This document shows, in pieces, positions 5,454 to 15,407 of a DNA stretch of 47,977 bases; positions within the stretch are counted from its first letter, which is position 1, and each line of letters opens with the position of its first letter. Position numbers and translations under genes: made by a program. Source of the stretch: Spirochaetota bacterium (GTDB taxonomy: Bacteria > Spirochaetota > UBA4802 > JAFGDQ01); NCBI GenBank assembly GCA_034190085.1, contig JAXHTS010000042.1:1-47977 (forward strand). Direction: 5' to 3'. A model generated the notes under the pieces. The model saw only the letters and a list, made by a program, of their open reading frames with translations, was not told where the DNA came from and made no database searches.

Positions 5454-7682
5454 TTACAACTCAAGACCTACCTCCGAATATGGCAGCTTTGCTATGTGCA
5501 TTTTTTTGTCAGAATTATAAATAATCTTGCCTTCATTTTTATAATGAATAAATTTATTCTTTGAGATCGATACCTCAAACCTTCTCAGATCGAAGTAGCT
5601 CTTATCCGCATCAAAAAAATTTTCAGAGATAACAACCGTGGAATCGAACAATTCTTCCCATTGTTCATTGAGCTTGTTGTTGAGTTCGTAATCCTTTAAT
5701 CCATAGGGGGCCAGATTGTCGGTCACATATTGAGTCAAATCATTTATCCTGTTGTCCAATGTTTCATTCAACCGCCGTTTCAGCTCTGCGGGATAGGTTT
5801 TATCCAGCAATTCCTGATTGTCAAGCTCTGATATTACTTTCCCGTTTGTCTGATCAAGGATCTCTTTCACCTGAAGGATATGGTCTTTTTTATAGGGCAG
5901 ATATTTATTCTTTTTGCCGTCACCAAAGCAGAAGCTGGCAAAGACATTCACATTCTCAGGCGCTCTTAACATATAACGGTTTATCCTGCCGAATCTCTGC
6001 AGAAGAGACTCAAACGGGGCGATCTCCGTGAATAGCTCATTATAATCGATATCTAAAGATACCTCCACCACCTGGGTCGCTATCAGAATCTTGCCCTTCT
6101 CAGGTTTAAGCCTCTTTTCGATCTCATTCCTATCCTTCTGGTGGAATCTGGAATGCAGAAGGATTGAGTTTTTGTTGAATTTTTTAATCAGATTGAACAG
6201 GCCGACGGCTCTGTCAACCTGGTTCACAACAACAAGGATAGAGCCCCCTTTTGATCTTTCTATTATTTCCTCTATAATTCTCGGATCATCGATTGACGTA
6301 TTTCTCAAAATAAGCCTGTGCCTCTTTTTCTCTGCCAGCCAGTCCGTCGTGGGATAGATTATATTTTCATCGACAATGCTGAAATGCTTTATCAATATGT
6401 CCTTTAGATGAGTCGGCAGGGTGGCGCTCATAAATAATATGGACGCGTTCAGCCATTCGGAAAAGTATTTTGCGGATGCGAGTGTCAGAGATGTGACGTC
6501 AATGTCATAGGCATGTATCTCATCAAAGATGATCTGTGATTCTATCATGGAAACTAATCCGGCCTCATAGCCGTTCTGCGCAAAAAATATTTTTATCAAC
6601 TGGAAAGGGGAGCATATCTTTAACGGAGAAACATTCATCCTTGCCAGGTTATCAGCCGCCTTGGCTGTCTCAAAACTGTCGCTAATTCCGCTCTCTGAAA
6701 GCGTTTCAAAAGCCCTGAGAAAACTTGATGAATGAACAAGGGCGCAGTATTCATCGCCAAGCTTTTCGCAAAGCCTGTCGCTCATAGCGTTCATACTCGC
6801 CCGATACGGCAGTATGAAAAATGATCTCCCCTTCGTTTTCATAATTTCTCTTTGATTCGACGCCCACAGGAGAGCGGCCTCTGTTTTGCCGGAACCGGTG
6901 GGCGCGATAAATAATGAGCTGCCCTCTGATCTGCCCGCCCTCTCCTGAAAAGGATAAGCTGATATTAAATCGTTGAACAGTCTGCCCTTCATCTCTTTAT
7001 AGCCTGATATGCCGGCCTCCAGTCTCCTGAAACCTGGGCCCGCGCTTGCCAGATGATCGGAGGATGTCGCCAGCCCTTTTAGGATAAAGCCTTTAATAAC
7101 CGCGTCTCTGTTTATCTCATCCTTCCGCCCGCGGCCTCTCTGATGAATAAAACCGTTCATTGTTTTTTTAGCTTCCCTTAACAGAGTGTCAGCGGAAGCA
7201 AGAAAATCCTCTTTACTTATGTCAGCAAAGGCATCTATTTCCCTTAAAGCCGGCTGAAGAAGGTCGTACAGCTCATCAAACCTCTCGATTCCTGAATTGA
7301 AATATCTCTCTTTTAATTCGCCTCTATGGCCGTAATAGTTCTTATGATGAGTAAGAACAGCCATAAGCGTATCAGCGTTGTAATCTTCCGGGCGCAGGCA
7401 TATATACAAAAGGGCGCTTATCACCTCGTGCCTCTCCCCGCATAGCTTTCCGCCCTTAAGCATATTCTGAAAGTCCGGGAATATTTTACCAAGATCATGG
7501 TATCTGGCAGCCTCCAGCAAGGCATCGCTTAGATCTATGCTTAATAAACGCTCAATGCTGTCATGGTAGATTGAGAGGTATTCGCGCATCTGACACATAA
7601 CAGAATCTGTATGGGCCTTGAGCGTGATTCCGTCAGACTTTGCAAGATAGCCTTCCATAAAATTCATACTATATTCTTCCAT
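5454..7682 (-). CDS. cas3: CRISPR-associated HD nuclease/helicase Cas3
   Basis: Cas3 is recruited by the crRNA-guided Cascade complex and unwinds and degrades the displaced DNA strand. The 742-residue product fuses an N-terminal HD nuclease (H24; H62-D63 in YHDLGK; H85; H112-H113) to a superfamily 2 helicase. The helicase shows Walker A PTGSGKT (261-267), Walker B DEIH (387-390), motif III SATLP (419-423), and a C-terminal ATQVVEVSLDID and LLQRFGRINR pair. All key residues are intact and the length is normal for a fused Cas3. The start overlaps cas5 by 19 bp. It is the last gene of the effector operon and is followed by gene remnants rather than by cas1. Confidence 0.97.
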   Translation of the reverse strand: MEEYSMNFMEGYLAKSDGITLKAHTDSVMCQMREYLSIYHDSIERLLSIDLSDALLEAARYHDLGKIFPDFQNMLKGGKLCGERHEVISALLYICLRPEDYNADTLMAVLTHHKNYYGHRGELKERYFNSGIERFDELYDLLQPALREIDAFADISKEDFLASADTLLREAKKTMNGFIHQRGRGRKDEINRDAVIKGFILKGLATSSDHLASAGPGFRRLEAGISGYKEMKGRLFNDLISAYPFQERAGRSEGSSLFIAPTGSGKTEAALLWASNQREIMKTKGRSFFILPYRASMNAMSDRLCEKLGDEYCALVHSSSFLRAFETLSESGISDSFETAKAADNLARMNVSPLKICSPFQLIKIFFAQNGYEAGLVSMIESQIIFDEIHAYDIDVTSLTLASAKYFSEWLNASILFMSATLPTHLKDILIKHFSIVDENIIYPTTDWLAEKKRHRLILRNTSIDDPRIIEEIIERSKGGSILVVVNQVDRAVGLFNLIKKFNKNSILLHSRFHQKDRNEIEKRLKPEKGKILIATQVVEVSLDIDYNELFTEIAPFESLLQRFGRINRYMLRAPENVNVFASFCFGDGKKNKYLPYKKDHILQVKEILDQTNGKVISELDNQELLDKTYPAELKRRLNETLDNRINDLTQYVTDNLAPYGLKDYELNNKLNEQWEELFDSTVVISENFFDADKSYFDLRRFEVSISKNKFIHYKNEGKIIYNSDKKMHIAKLPYSEVGLEL

Positions 7683-8467
7683 AATTCCATGCCCTTTAAC
7701 TTATGAAAGACCAGGCCTCGATAGAAGGACGCGCTCTTATATCTTCTGCAATATCTTCGATCTTCCCAAATATCTCTATCCCAGATATCGTCTTTTTTAT
7801 GGTTGATAAAGTTCAGGGAGCCGTTCTTTTTTGAAAAAAAAACGGCATCGTTCTTAAGCTGAAGATAGCGCTCTAAATATGGGGTTCTTTTCTGCAGATA
7901 ATCGAGATACTCAGGCATCATTACCGCTTTACCCGAAGTGAAATATTTTCTATACTCCCAAGGCAGAAGCGTGTTGTCTAAATGGATCGATTCGGCCCTT
8001 TTTATTGTAATAAAATCAATCTCTGTGCATGAGGCGAGGTCCTGGGATCTGCCTATCACGAAATCGAAGGCAGGTTCTATAAATGACTTTTCAAGTTTAT
8101 CCAACAGCCCTTCCTTCCCTTTAATGTACAGATCCAATATCGGCATAAAAAGGAATTCCCTTTCATAGACATTTATAGAGCCTTCGGTGTTTTTAGGCAT
8201 GTCAGAGAAGCCCTTTAACTTGCCTGTGCTTTTCTTCACCACATGCGTGGTTTCAAGATCAAAGCATTTTGCCTTTGATGTAAAGACATAGGCAAACTCA
8301 ATATCCTCAGAGTTAAACCAGTCTCCCACGGCGCAGCATATGTTCCCATAAATAGTGGCGGGCGGAGGCATATCAAAGGTGGGCAGTTTTGTTATCATTA
8401 TGTTGGGATATCGAAAGGATGTGGTAATCGCTTCAATTCTTATTGATAAGACCCTTAACTCATCCAT
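7664..8467 (-). CDS. cas5: Type I-B Cascade subunit Cas5
   Basis: Cas5 is the RAMP protein that caps the 5' handle of the crRNA in Cascade. The 267 residues begin with the typical Cas5 opening strand (LRVLSIRIEAITTSFRYP) and the PPPATIYGNICCAVGDW helix that characterises Cas5 of I-B (Cst) systems. The start lies inside the end of cas7 (13-bp overlap), and the stop lies inside cas3, so translation of cas7-cas5-cas3 is coupled. No unusual feature. Confidence 0.92.
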   Translation of the reverse strand: MDELRVLSIRIEAITTSFRYPNIMITKLPTFDMPPPATIYGNICCAVGDWFNSEDIEFAYVFTSKAKCFDLETTHVVKKSTGKLKGFSDMPKNTEGSINVYEREFLFMPILDLYIKGKEGLLDKLEKSFIEPAFDFVIGRSQDLASCTEIDFITIKRAESIHLDNTLLPWEYRKYFTSGKAVMMPEYLDYLQKRTPYLERYLQLKNDAVFFSKKNGSLNFINHKKDDIWDRDIWEDRRYCRRYKSASFYRGLVFHKLKGMELWKNIV

Positions 8468-9507
8468 TCCGGATTTTCCTTTAAATCCTTATTTAGCTCA
8501 TTTATCACAGTTACAGGATGATCAAATATAAAATCTATCCCTGATCCCTTCTTTATCTCTTTAAGACAATTTTCAAGGCCGTCCCTCTGTTCATCCAGAT
8601 ATCCCTTTGTAAGCCCCACGTACAATCTGCTTTGTAGCGATTCCTTGAATACTGAAATCGATTCCCTGATGGCATCCAAATTTATATGCGGCCGATTCTT
8701 TGAGTCTGGGCCTGCTATAGTGGGGAAGAAATGATTACCTCCCCTTCCAACAGCAACAAAAAGAAATCTTGGAGCGATGTCCGTGTAGTGAATTGAGCCC
8801 TTGGCTCCGCCGCTTAGATTTGCAAAGGCATCCAAAAACATGCCGACGCGCTCTACACGCTCGTCAAGAGGAAGCTCATATGCGGTGCTGTTATCGTATT
8901 CTTTCAGCTTTTTCTTCTTTGCAAGATCAATCCTTACTGAATCGAGATGTTTATATCCGGTTCGGCTTATATGGTAGAACCTGCCGCACATTTTAAGATC
9001 AATTGACATCATGCCAAGCATTGACGCTCTGTAAAACTCATGCGCAAAGGGTACTGGATCGCCCTCATGCCTTGCCATAACGCCAAAATCGTCCACGATT
9101 GCGGCTGGCCCTACAGAAACTACTGTTGACACCTTTACCGGAGAATTGCGTGTTAGGGTGACATCCTTCTCCAATGGAGTCAAATCGCTCTCAGCAACAT
9201 TCTTTTTTGAAGGGGCTCTCATATATCCAAAGAGATCGTCCTCCGCATATTCAATGGGATTAGCGTCTGTGTATGCGATTTTTGTTTCTCTAAAAATCGG
9301 ACTCGCTTTCCAATCGCGGTTATCCTTTAATCTCTCTCTGATATAATATCTTATTGCCTGCGCTGAGATATAAGCAAACTTCCCCTCCCTTGTTTGGATC
9401 TTTTTCACAGCAACGGCATTCTCATAATTTGATTCGGTATTTTCACCAGCGTTGTTCACTGCTGACGCCGGACAATCGATCAGATACAAACCCTTAATAA
9501 ATGACAT
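8455..9507 (-). CDS. cas7: Type I-B Cascade backbone subunit Cas7 (Cst2/DevR family)
   Basis: Cas7 polymerises along the crRNA spacer and forms the Cascade backbone. The 350-residue protein starts with the family signature FIKGLYLIDCPASAVNNA and has EGKFAYISAQAIRYYIRERL soon after (about residues 42-61), as in Cst2-type Cas7. The start is supported by an AAGGAGG Shine-Dalgarno six bases before the ATG. The gene follows cas8 after 10 bp. Confidence 0.93.
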   Translation of the reverse strand: MSFIKGLYLIDCPASAVNNAGENTESNYENAVAVKKIQTREGKFAYISAQAIRYYIRERLKDNRDWKASPIFRETKIAYTDANPIEYAEDDLFGYMRAPSKKNVAESDLTPLEKDVTLTRNSPVKVSTVVSVGPAAIVDDFGVMARHEGDPVPFAHEFYRASMLGMMSIDLKMCGRFYHISRTGYKHLDSVRIDLAKKKKLKEYDNSTAYELPLDERVERVGMFLDAFANLSGGAKGSIHYTDIAPRFLFVAVGRGGNHFFPTIAGPDSKNRPHINLDAIRESISVFKESLQSRLYVGLTKGYLDEQRDGLENCLKEIKKGSGIDFIFDHPVTVINELNKDLKENPEWMS

Positions 9508-9517
9508 AATTGCCTCC

Positions 9518-10900
9518 TTAATCTACGTTGTTCTCTTCTTCTTCAATATCTTCCAGAAGATCTTTATTCTGCTTCCCTATTAGCTCAAACATTCGAATAA
9601 GCATCAGATCTTTTAAGAGATAGGCGTCCCTAAGTGTCCCATCCTCCTCGTCCACTATACCGAGCATTTTAAATATTCTGTCTGAACTGTAGGGTTCTGC
9701 CCTGTTAGACAGCTTTCTTTGAACCCTCATAATATAATTCACAAATCTATTAGGAGAAAGCCTCGCTCCAAAAAGATCATGGATCAATCTCTTTTCGTTT
9801 CCTTCAATTATCAGCTTGGAAACAAAAAGGTCTGTAAATTCTTTTAATATCTCCAGTCTCTCATTATCCATATTGCATACCTCTGTAAGAAATTTTTTAC
9901 ATAGCTCGTAATTATTTTTATAGAGATTATCTCTGTTGTTTTTGTGCCTTCCTAAGAAATAGAATTTAGAAACAACCTCCCGCGCTTCCCAGACCCAGTT
10001 TCCATCCTGAAAGCATTTGCCAAGATATTCATAATAGCCGTTTTTTGTAGAAACCCCATCTTCCGCTTTTTTATCTTCCCTCCAGTTCGTCTTTATTATA
10101 AATTGATGCCTTTCTCTTATCTCTTTTTTGTTTTGCAGGCTGTGCCAGAATTTTAGGAACCTTTCAGGGATATAATACTCAACATAATCCGGCCCCTGTC
10201 CGCTGTTTGAGAAATGTATCGCGTAGATATCCTTTATTGATAGGCTTCGCTCCTTCTTGAATTCGTCAAAATCATCTATTATAATCTTCATTCTTTCGAA
10301 CATTCTTGTTATTACGTTACTTTTATTGGGGTATTTGTCATCCCTATTAGTATTTAAGATATGCTTATTCTGATTAAAGTTGTCCTTTGTCAGAGAATAA
10401 TTCCAGTCTGGATCCGGGCATGTCCAGAAGAATGGCTGACCCCCGATCTTGGTTGTTCCCAAAGGGAAGGCCTGCACTGTAAAGAGGCATTCCCCGCATA
10501 TAGGAATGCCCGAACTCCCTTCCGGCGAGTAAATAAAAATATCTTCTCCAGCCATCATTGGATAATACATCCTATTCAACTCGAACACAGCGTCCCTGCT
10601 GCAGGAGTTGCATCTCCTTATGGGCTGCAGGGGAGGAGCATTTATCTTGTCAAAGAGAGGCCCGGCTTCTTCTACCCTTTTTTCAGGTTTTCCGGCATAA
10701 GCAGGCTGACACCATGCACAATTATTTGTAAATATTGTTGAGAGATGACTCTGCATGTCCTTCCGTAAATAGCGCTTGATAATATCCTTTTTGATCTTTT
10801 TTAAATCCTTCTCATCAATCTCATCGCACCTTTTTTCAAGCCATGCCTCCATAACATGAATGCCTGTATCGATTATTGGATTGTTTGTTAAGCTGAACAT
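9518..10900 (-). CDS. cas8b: Type I-B Cascade large subunit Cas8 (Cst1-like)
   Basis: Cas8 is the large subunit that recognises the PAM and recruits Cas3. The 460-residue protein is the right size for the Cas8b1/Cst1 group and holds several CxxC pairs of that group: NCAWC near residue 47, CNSC near 97, and CGEC near 137. These suggest a zinc-binding domain. The rest is poorly conserved, as is usual for Cas8. Assignment rests on position (between cas6 and cas7), length and the cysteine pattern. A GAAGGAGAG ribosome site precedes the ATG. Confidence 0.85.
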   Translation of the reverse strand: MFSLTNNPIIDTGIHVMEAWLEKRCDEIDEKDLKKIKKDIIKRYLRKDMQSHLSTIFTNNCAWCQPAYAGKPEKRVEEAGPLFDKINAPPLQPIRRCNSCSRDAVFELNRMYYPMMAGEDIFIYSPEGSSGIPICGECLFTVQAFPLGTTKIGGQPFFWTCPDPDWNYSLTKDNFNQNKHILNTNRDDKYPNKSNVITRMFERMKIIIDDFDEFKKERSLSIKDIYAIHFSNSGQGPDYVEYYIPERFLKFWHSLQNKKEIRERHQFIIKTNWREDKKAEDGVSTKNGYYEYLGKCFQDGNWVWEAREVVSKFYFLGRHKNNRDNLYKNNYELCKKFLTEVCNMDNERLEILKEFTDLFVSKLIIEGNEKRLIHDLFGARLSPNRFVNYIMRVQRKLSNRAEPYSSDRIFKMLGIVDEEDGTLRDAYLLKDLMLIRMFELIGKQNKDLLEDIEEEENNVD

Positions 10901-10927
10901 AAACTCTCCTTCAAGTATTTATATTAC

Positions 10928-11857
10928 TCAAACCTCCGCCTCATACCATCCGTTCCCAAAGACCGCGGCCTTGCCCACGTGCATGTATTGTCCGAAAAGG
11001 AGGTAGGGCATATATTGGCTGATGGGCCCCTGGTATATCAGGCTTCCCACAAATCCGCTCATGTTCTGTTTAGCGGATGGGTTTCTGGTTCTTCGGTAGG
11101 TCTGCATATATGCCACATCAGCCCTTACGGTTTTAACCTTTTCAGCCTCCACAGTAAAATTTTTAAAATCTATATCCGGTTCAATGCCTTCATAAAACCA
11201 TGAGAGGGCTGAGAATCTGTCCCTTATCCTTTTGATAAGGGTGTCAAAGGCGGGAGTCTGGATAAATTTGCCCCTGTCCTTTATGACTGCCGGGGTTTTG
11301 AAGTTTAATCTAACCCGATCAACATCCATTGTCTTAAAATCATTCTCGGTAAAGAATATATCCCTGGGATAAACCATGTCGTTCTCTGATGAGAAGAGTT
11401 CATGCACATTTCCGGTAACGGGATTCTTCTGGTGAATCCTTTCAAGGTATGCCCTTCCCCTGTTTTTCCCAAGTCCATTCTGGGCAGCGCTTTTCAGAGT
11501 GATCAGGATGTAAGGCAAAAAGTCAATTGCCCTGCCGAAGATCACCATCTCATATTTTATCAGTTCATCTTTTAAATAAAGGGTTTTTCTTTCCAGTGGG
11601 GGTTTTATGACATAGGGCCTTGGGATGTTTTCGTTTCTGGACAGCTTCCTGATATTTGGGTCAGGCATTGAGTTGAAGAATTTTCTGTACACGCAGTCCG
11701 GGATGCTGCATTTACTACAATCTGCTTCAGGGAAAAGACAGACCATGCCTCTGAGGCTAGTTCCAAAGGCGCCCCGCAGAACATTGCCCTTGTTGCGTTC
11801 CGGCAGGACTATATTTTCCCCTGCTCTCAAATTTATTTCAAACAGATAGGCGCGCAT
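10928..11857 (-). CDS. cas6: CRISPR pre-crRNA endoribonuclease Cas6
   Basis: Cas6 cleaves the repeat in the long crRNA precursor and here would release guides with an ACUGAAAC 5' handle. The 309-residue protein belongs to the Cas6 variant with an early NVLRGAFGTSLR motif (about residues 25-36) and a small cysteine cluster, CSKCSIPDC. At the end it has the glycine-rich AVFGNGWYEAEV that forms the RNA-contacting loop. It is the first gene of the effector operon. No good ribosome site precedes the ATG, so it may be weakly or leaderlessly translated. Confidence 0.9.
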   Translation of the reverse strand: MRAYLFEINLRAGENIVLPERNKGNVLRGAFGTSLRGMVCLFPEADCSKCSIPDCVYRKFFNSMPDPNIRKLSRNENIPRPYVIKPPLERKTLYLKDELIKYEMVIFGRAIDFLPYILITLKSAAQNGLGKNRGRAYLERIHQKNPVTGNVHELFSSENDMVYPRDIFFTENDFKTMDVDRVRLNFKTPAVIKDRGKFIQTPAFDTLIKRIRDRFSALSWFYEGIEPDIDFKNFTVEAEKVKTVRADVAYMQTYRRTRNPSAKQNMSGFVGSLIYQGPISQYMPYLLFGQYMHVGKAAVFGNGWYEAEV

Positions 11858-12119
11858 AAAAAGTTGATATGATGAGAAATCCTGTGCCTTGCATCATTGT
11901 TAATTTATTCTGCAAACAGCAGGCACTTTGTAAAATCATTTTTTTTGCGCCTCATATTGCATACAATTAAGCACAAAAAAGTCTTAGCATAAATGGAATA
12001 ATTTACTCCAGGCATTAAATAATAATCCAATCTGTGTGTTTTACGACTCTTGAGGCATGTGAATAATTATACACCTTGATCATAAATCTACATAATAATT
12101 GATACATCGATATTTGTAT
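11858..12119. other. AT-rich spacer upstream of the cas operon
   Basis: This 262-bp gap separates the cas6 start from the end of the ACT-domain gene; both genes read leftward. It must contain the cas effector promoter unless cas6 is read through from upstream. No convincing -35/-10 pair or terminator hairpin was recognised. Confidence 0.4.
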
Positions 12120-12512
12120 TTAAAAAACAATAATATCCCGAACAAGCTCAATTGCTTCCTCTGTGCGCTCTGTGGAAATGGCTACAAATGAGTTACACCC
12201 ATCCCGGTTGACAATATGAATGCCTCTTATGTTTATATTGGCATCCCCAAATATTTTTGCTATCTTTGCCAATGCTCCGGGTTCATCTTTCAATTTAACA
12301 AGTATGCTCTCTTCACTAATGGCATGATAACCTGAATCCCTTAATACCCTTAGGGCCAAATCATATTTATCCACAGTCATCACAAGAATGCCCATTTTGC
12401 CAATTGTTTCAGCTTCAATATCATCAATATTTATGCTGCTGATTGCCATGAGTTCCGTAATATCTGCAAGCACTCCAGGCACGCTTTCAACAATAATTGA
12501 TATCTGTTTCAT
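12120..12512 (-). CDS. Tandem ACT-domain protein
   Basis: ACT domains bind amino acids and regulate metabolic enzymes. The 130 residues form two such domains. The first spans about residues 1-65 (SIIVESVPGVLADITELMA). The second spans 70-130 (LVKLKDEPGALAKIAKIFGD), with the ligand-loop pattern PGxLAxI in both. There is no catalytic domain. The gene starts 16 bp after histidine decarboxylase and is surely co-transcribed. I infer that it senses histidine or histamine for that enzyme, but this is not known for the family. Confidence 0.85.
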   Translation of the reverse strand: MKQISIIVESVPGVLADITELMAISSINIDDIEAETIGKMGILVMTVDKYDLALRVLRDSGYHAISEESILVKLKDEPGALAKIAKIFGDANINIRGIHIVNRDGCNSFVAISTERTEEAIELVRDIIVF

Positions 12513-12528
12513 CCCTTCACTCTCCTCC

Positions 12529-13641
12529 CTATTGCAGGTCTTTTAGGAATCTCTTTATCCATTCCCTTGTCACATGCGGCATAACCACTAAATGCGCAAT
12601 ATCCTTCAGGGAAGCCAGTTGCCATTTCCTTACTATTTCCATGGCAGGTCGTTTGAAAACAACAGTAGTGGAATATTCATTTCTCCAGGCATTCAACTTC
12701 AGCTTATTAAACTCTTCAATAGCATAATCAGCAACTTCAAAACATCTTTTTACCCTCAGTTTCAGCGCATTTGTATCCAGTCTCTTAATCGCATACCATA
12801 AAAAAAGCGGCGTTATCCCGTTTCTTGAACCGCTCAGCGTGGTGTCCAGAGTTCCAACGTATTCAATGGAGCGCGCAATTCGATCTACATTTTGCCGCCT
12901 GGCTATCGCTATTCCGCATGGGATGGGGGAGCCAATAAATTTATGCCCGCTTATTGATATGCTGTCTACACCCAGCCTGAAATCAAATCCTGGCGCGCCA
13001 ATAGTAAAGGGAAGGATCATTCCGCACAGAGCGGCGTCACAATGAATATAATGGGTAGAGATGGCAAGTTCATCCAGAATATCATGTATTCTCTTAACAT
13101 TATCAATGGCGCCTTTCATCGTTGTGCCGATATTAGCCAAAATTATGGGCACAAAATCCCTCTTTATTCGTATGGTCTCTCTCAGGTCTTCATAATCGAT
13201 CTCGCCACTTTCCTGAGATCTTATCATAATGCTCTTCATTCGAAGTATGCGAAGTATTTTGCTGACACTGTAATGTGTGTCCTGAGAATAATAGATTATC
13301 CCCTCCGGATACAGCTCCCTTGCCAAATATAGGCCATACATGTTTCCCTCAGTGCCGCCATTTGTCACATAGCCCCAGAAGTCTTTGCCAGCATGGGTAA
13401 TCTTGGCAAAAAATTTCAACACCTCACGTTCAAATTCATGTGTGTTAACATGATAATTGCTGGAAACAAATGGATCTCCAACATTATTTATTGGTTTTTT
13501 GAGGAAACGGAATAATTCAGAATAGTCGAAATCGATGTTACATGGATAGCCAATGAAGTGATTGGACTCCTCCTGGATTTTTATGTATAGCTTGTCTAAT
13601 TTCTCTTTGTCTTGAGGAGATAATAGCGTTTTCTTCATCAT
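12529..13641 (-). CDS. hdc: PLP-dependent histidine decarboxylase
   Basis: This enzyme converts histidine to histamine and CO2. The 370-residue size matches the Morganella-type PLP enzymes (about 378). Visible are the cofactor-stacking histidine H124 in DTHYSVSK, the pyridine-N-binding aspartate D202 in IHCDAAL, and the Schiff-base lysine K234 in ISGHKFIGSP. The N-terminal YPCNIDFDYSEL and the GGTEGN motif also fit. A related group-II decarboxylase (for example serine decarboxylase) cannot be fully excluded. The downstream ACT-domain gene and the absence of a histidine/histamine antiporter nearby suggest biosynthetic or signalling use rather than acid resistance. Confidence 0.85.
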   Translation of the reverse strand: MMKKTLLSPQDKEKLDKLYIKIQEESNHFIGYPCNIDFDYSELFRFLKKPINNVGDPFVSSNYHVNTHEFEREVLKFFAKITHAGKDFWGYVTNGGTEGNMYGLYLARELYPEGIIYYSQDTHYSVSKILRILRMKSIMIRSQESGEIDYEDLRETIRIKRDFVPIILANIGTTMKGAIDNVKRIHDILDELAISTHYIHCDAALCGMILPFTIGAPGFDFRLGVDSISISGHKFIGSPIPCGIAIARRQNVDRIARSIEYVGTLDTTLSGSRNGITPLFLWYAIKRLDTNALKLRVKRCFEVADYAIEEFNKLKLNAWRNEYSTTVVFKRPAMEIVRKWQLASLKDIAHLVVMPHVTREWIKRFLKDLQ

Positions 13642-14153
13642 TACTTTACTCCTCTTATTTTCAATAATCTTGCGCTAATCTAAGGCGTTATGGATAGATT
13701 CATTTTTTCATTTAGGTCAAATATTATTCCCTCCAAGCTTTTAATCCCTCATAGGTTTAGCATAAAAAATGCCAAATTTTTCATTTCTGGCGTTCCTGCA
13801 AAAAGTCGATTTCTATAATATCGATACTGATTACAGTCAATTACAGGCGATTATAACCAAATATGGAACACAAAATTTTGTCAAAATTAATTTTTACAGT
13901 AACGCCATTTCTTTAATATTATAAATTAGCTTAACATACAGGGTAGACATTGCAAGAAGTTTTCTATTAACACCAAATGCAGTTTATGCAACTGTTATGG
14001 ATAATCCCATCCTTGCGAAGAATAACCACCTTGCATATGATGTTAAAAACACTACCGAGAGCCAGCGGATATAATATAATTTAGCTGAAAGCATTAAATA
14101 TTCAACAACGTATGCAAATTAAGTCGTTATGCGGCGACATCCATAGCAAGTCT
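13642..14153. other. Gene-free interval of 512 bp
   Basis: AT-rich, with no credible ORF, RNA gene or repeat recognised. It must hold the hdc promoter near its left edge (hdc reads leftward). Confidence 0.4.
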
Positions 14154-14834
14154 TTATTTAATTAAAAATTCCTCATGCCGTTTTTCAGCGTTTTCGATCG
14201 CCTTCTGAATGTCGGATTCAGGGTTTTTGGAAATTTTTCCATGCCCAGGCAAAAGCAAATCTATCTTCATAGTATTAAGCCGGGCTAACGAATTGATGTA
14301 CTCGCCATAGCTGCCTGATCTCGTTATTGCTGATATGGTGCCATCAGAGAAGAGCGTGTCACCTGAAATTAAAATCCTCTTATAGGGTTCAAATATACAG
14401 ATTGAACCAGATGTGTGACCTGGTGTATGGATCACCTTCAAAAACCAATTGTCGGTGGTAATCGCATTTATATTCATAAGCCAAAGATCAACCCTATACC
14501 CCTTCACATCATGTCCAAGCGCCCGACACATCAGCACCTCATCATCTGCAGAGATGATCTTTGTGGCTGCATAACGGTGTGATGCGATAATGGAGCGTTT
14601 CTGAAAGTGCTTGTTTGCGCCTATATGGTCAACGTGTTCATGTGTATTTATTACTATGCTGATATCCTCTATCCCAATCCCAATTTCATTCAACTCCTCT
14701 TCAAGAAGGTCTATATGATCAGCAATGCCGGGATCAATCAGGATATTTCTCTCATCAGTCTTAATAAGATACGATGAACAACTCGGTCTTTTAGTTTCTA
14801 TTCTAAATAGTTCAGGTAAAATTTTTTCATGCAT
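14154..14834 (-). CDS. MBL-fold metallo-hydrolase
   Basis: A metallo-beta-lactamase-fold hydrolase with the canonical two-metal motif THEHVDH, then HTPGHTSGS and a conserved aspartate in LISGDTLFSDG. The substrate cannot be told; homologues include glyoxalase II-like and LACTB2-like enzymes. The chosen ATG has GGAG seven bases upstream; a GTG five codons earlier is the longer alternative. It stands alone, with gene-free AT-rich intervals on both sides. Confidence 0.9.
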   Translation of the reverse strand: MHEKILPELFRIETKRPSCSSYLIKTDERNILIDPGIADHIDLLEEELNEIGIGIEDISIVINTHEHVDHIGANKHFQKRSIIASHRYAATKIISADDEVLMCRALGHDVKGYRVDLWLMNINAITTDNWFLKVIHTPGHTSGSICIFEPYKRILISGDTLFSDGTISAITRSGSYGEYINSLARLNTMKIDLLLPGHGKISKNPESDIQKAIENAEKRHEEFLIK

Positions 14835-15407
14835 AACTCGCTCCAACACCTGCCAATTTTGGCATTATTATTATTGATAATTAATATAATTTATTTTTTT
14901 TCTTGTATATCAAGAATCTCTATTCTAGAATGACATTTCAGCATATAAAGATTATTTTTATATATAAGAGCCTATCTAAATTTCAATTGCTTTTTTAAAC
15001 CATGTTTGGCAGCATAATGCTGTGCTACAAACAATTGATGATGAAGTATTTTGTTTCCAGCCTGCGTGGTTACGAAATATTACATATATTTATTTCGTCT
15101 TAATATAGAGATTTGCAGATATTGATGAATTTTGACATTTTACTATATAAATAAACAATTGATTAAAATTTATTATAATTCAAGGGTAAACTTCATTCAA
15201 CAAAGGCAGAATACATGTACAAAGATAGAAATAATCCTTTTCCCTATTTGGCGAATTAGCGCTTAGTTGTTTTCCATTTAAGGGTCTATATTATTGAAGA
15301 TGAAAGATATAGAAAGTCCTAAAGACTAAAGTATATTTTTAGGATTTTCAAAGGGAATAAATACATCAAGAAATTGATGCTCAATTGGGAAAATTTAGGA
15401 GGTAAAT
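14835..15407. other. Divergent intergenic region with an inverted repeat
   Basis: This AT-rich interval of about 570 bp separates the leftward MBL gene and the rightward START gene and must carry both promoters. An inverted repeat TCCTAAA / TTTAGGA (15317-15344) lies about 65 bp before the START gene and could be an operator. Nothing else is recognised. Confidence 0.4.

Noticed and set aside
11858-15407. tRNA or other RNA genes in the empty intervals
   Set aside because: No GGTTCRANNCC arm, acceptor pairing or known RNA motif could be seen by eye.
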